Part shown: positions 63,064-64,000 of the stretch, piece by piece
How positions within the stretch are numbered: the stretch's first letter is position 1
How the letters are laid out: each line of letters begins with the position of its first letter
Assembly (NCBI RefSeq): GCF_026107455.2
Contig: NZ_JAPCHY010000011.1
Location: forward strand, 1-64,000
DNA: 64,000 nucleotides
Direction of reading: 5' to 3'
Origin: Xanthomonas chitinilytica
GTDB taxonomy: Bacteria > Pseudomonadota > Gammaproteobacteria > Xanthomonadales > Xanthomonadaceae
Notes under the pieces: model-generated
Seen by the model: the letters and a program-made list of their open reading frames with translations, nothing else
What the model was told of the DNA's origin: nothing
Databases searched by the model: none
Made by a program: the position numbers and the translations under genes

Positions 63064-63560
63064 TGCCGTTCCCTCCAATAGATTGGTGGCGGCGCCAGCG
63101 ATCCGCCGGCGCATTTCGATGCCGTCCTTGCAGGAATCCCCCGATCCCGTAGAGCGCAGCGACCGTAGCACCGGGGGTACGGGGGAAACGTGACAGCGTT
63201 GTCAATTGCGAGCATCCGATGATCTGGAACCATGCAAGCGATTGAAATTCATGGACCTCCACAGGTCCCGGACGAGGAAGAAAAGAGACCGCCGCCGGCA
63301 TTCGCGGCGCCCCGGCATGTCAACGTGGTCATTCCCCGCGATCCGGGTGCGGCGGCACTTGCCCGCCCGGCGCTGGCGTGACGCCGGGACAGGAAGGCCG
63401 GCTGCGACGACACCGCCTTCGACCGCATGCGACAAAGATCCGATGCTTCACCGGAGCGGCCGGCTCCCCGGCGGTCGCGAACTTTCCGAACGGCAACAGC
63501 GCCCGGCCTGGCCCCTTTTGCGATCCGATAGACTGCGCTCCCCGGCATGGAAGGCTTGCA
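63064..63560. other. Intergenic region without a supported gene
   Basis: About 0.5 kb upstream of both the glucanase gene and the last gene. It must hold both promoters. A TGACAGCGTTGTCA dyad (63189-63202) is a candidate operator for the glucanase gene. No RNA gene is seen. Confidence 0.45.
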
Positions 63561-64000
63561 ATGGCGTACGACAGGATCGACTGGCATTCGGGTGGCGAAT
63601 ATCCGACGGACCTGCCGCCCGAGAATGGCGGCATCCATATCGGCATGTTCCTGGCCTGGGCGTTCGCGCACGGCATGGCCGGCGGGTTTCACCACGAAGA
63701 ATCGGCGCACTGGCTGGAACAGCTGCAACGACGCCGCATCACCGGCCTGGATTTCCTGCTGCAGGCCTGCGACGGCAAGTTCTGGGAAGACGACCTGGAC
63801 GACGAGGGCAATGCCTTCGCCATCGATTACTACCGGGCCGATTCGGCGTTCGCCCGGCAGCACGGCAGCTACCTGGACGACTACTGCGACGTGTTCAACC
63901 GCCATGCCGAGGCGAACGGTTTCGAATACGAGAGCACCTACCACGTCGAGAATACCTGGGAGAATTTCGACCGGATCGCTCCCGTGCTCGACCGGCGCCA
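63561..64000 (+). CDS. DUF7832-like protein, cut by the window edge
   Basis: ATG 63561 follows GGAAGG. The 146 residues present begin M-A-Y-D-R-I-D-W-H-S-G-G-E-Y-P and contain E-N-G-G-I-H-I-G-M-F-L-A-W, then F-H-H-E-E. This start is typical of a small soluble family (DUF7832) often found singly. The acidic, tryptophan-rich sequence resembles immunity-type proteins, but no toxin gene is visible; the C-terminus is missing. Confidence 0.6.
   Translation, partial: MAYDRIDWHSGGEYPTDLPPENGGIHIGMFLAWAFAHGMAGGFHHEESAHWLEQLQRRRITGLDFLLQACDGKFWEDDLDDEGNAFAIDYYRADSAFARQHGSYLDDYCDVFNRHAEANGFEYESTYHVENTWENFDRIAPVLDRR

Noticed and set aside
61246..63081. 611-codon plus-strand frame opposite the glucanase
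   Set aside because: Antisense shadow; the minus-strand frame has signal peptide and three recognisable domains.
63249..63944. 231-codon minus-strand frame at the right edge
   Set aside because: Opposite to the better-supported DUF7832-like gene with a ribosome site and typical start.

Overview
The window is high-GC chromosomal DNA of a gammaproteobacterium, most likely of the Xanthomonadaceae (Xanthomonas/Lysobacter/Luteimonas/Pseudoxanthomonas group). The evidence is a Cf/Lf-type filamentous prophage with its XerCD integration core, a serC-pheA-aroA cluster, two-subunit class III PHA synthase genes, a hutF/hutG-type histidine pathway, and GTAGGAGCGACG-type intergenic palindromes. No species can be named from the sequence alone.

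Region 1 (1-4021) is the right part of an integrated filamentous phage. On the minus strand it carries two tiny coupled genes, the replication initiator, an ssDNA-binding protein, small membrane/coat proteins, the major coat protein with its terminator, and a TspB/pIII-like adsorption protein. The last 26 codons of that adsorption gene come from an IS3-family element that runs off the left edge. On the plus strand a small regulator reads across the TATACATTATGCGAA integration core into chromosomal DNA. Region 2 (4022-5947) is a recombination scar: a C-terminally shortened secreted protein and a stretch without convincing genes.

Region 3 (5948-13229, minus) is the most unusual part: six genes in which every junction is a 4-base ATGA/GTGA overlap. 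They encode a MoxR-like AAA+ ATPase, an unknown protein, a zinc-metallopeptidase/VWA protein, a radical SAM enzyme, a helical protein and a PaaK-like adenylate-forming enzyme. I know of no assigned function for this six-gene combination; it is the best candidate for an undescribed system.

Region 4 (13.4-24.7 kb) holds a DUF4124 protein, a zinc alcohol dehydrogenase, a MerR regulator coupled to a YHS-type copper ATPase, a tandemly duplicated tRNA-Ala/tRNA-Glu pair, tRNA-Leu, a stand-alone receiver protein, Tex and small envelope proteins. Region 5 (24.7-39.7 kb) holds phaC/phaE, pssA, a cluster of DnaA-box-like 9-mers, a methyltransferase, Nudix and DUF1249 proteins, the divergent ppsR/ppsA pair, an ene-reductase and SGNH hydrolase opposite a LysR regulator, EcsC, orn, tadA and two small plus-strand genes.

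Region 6 (39.8-53.3 kb) holds tRNA-Ser, a LysR/azoreductase divergon, serS, two TonB-like genes, aroA-pheA-serC, msrPQ, an FHA protein, two PHA granule proteins (functionally tied to phaC/phaE 25 kb away) and a membrane-anchored Mrr-like nuclease. Region 7 (53.3-61.1 kb) is a complete histidine-utilisation locus: hutC-hutF on minus and hutI-hutH-hutG-hutU on plus, around a perfect HutC-type palindrome. The window closes with a three-domain beta-1,3-glucanase and a partial gene. Apart from regions 1-3 this is mostly ordinary core genome.
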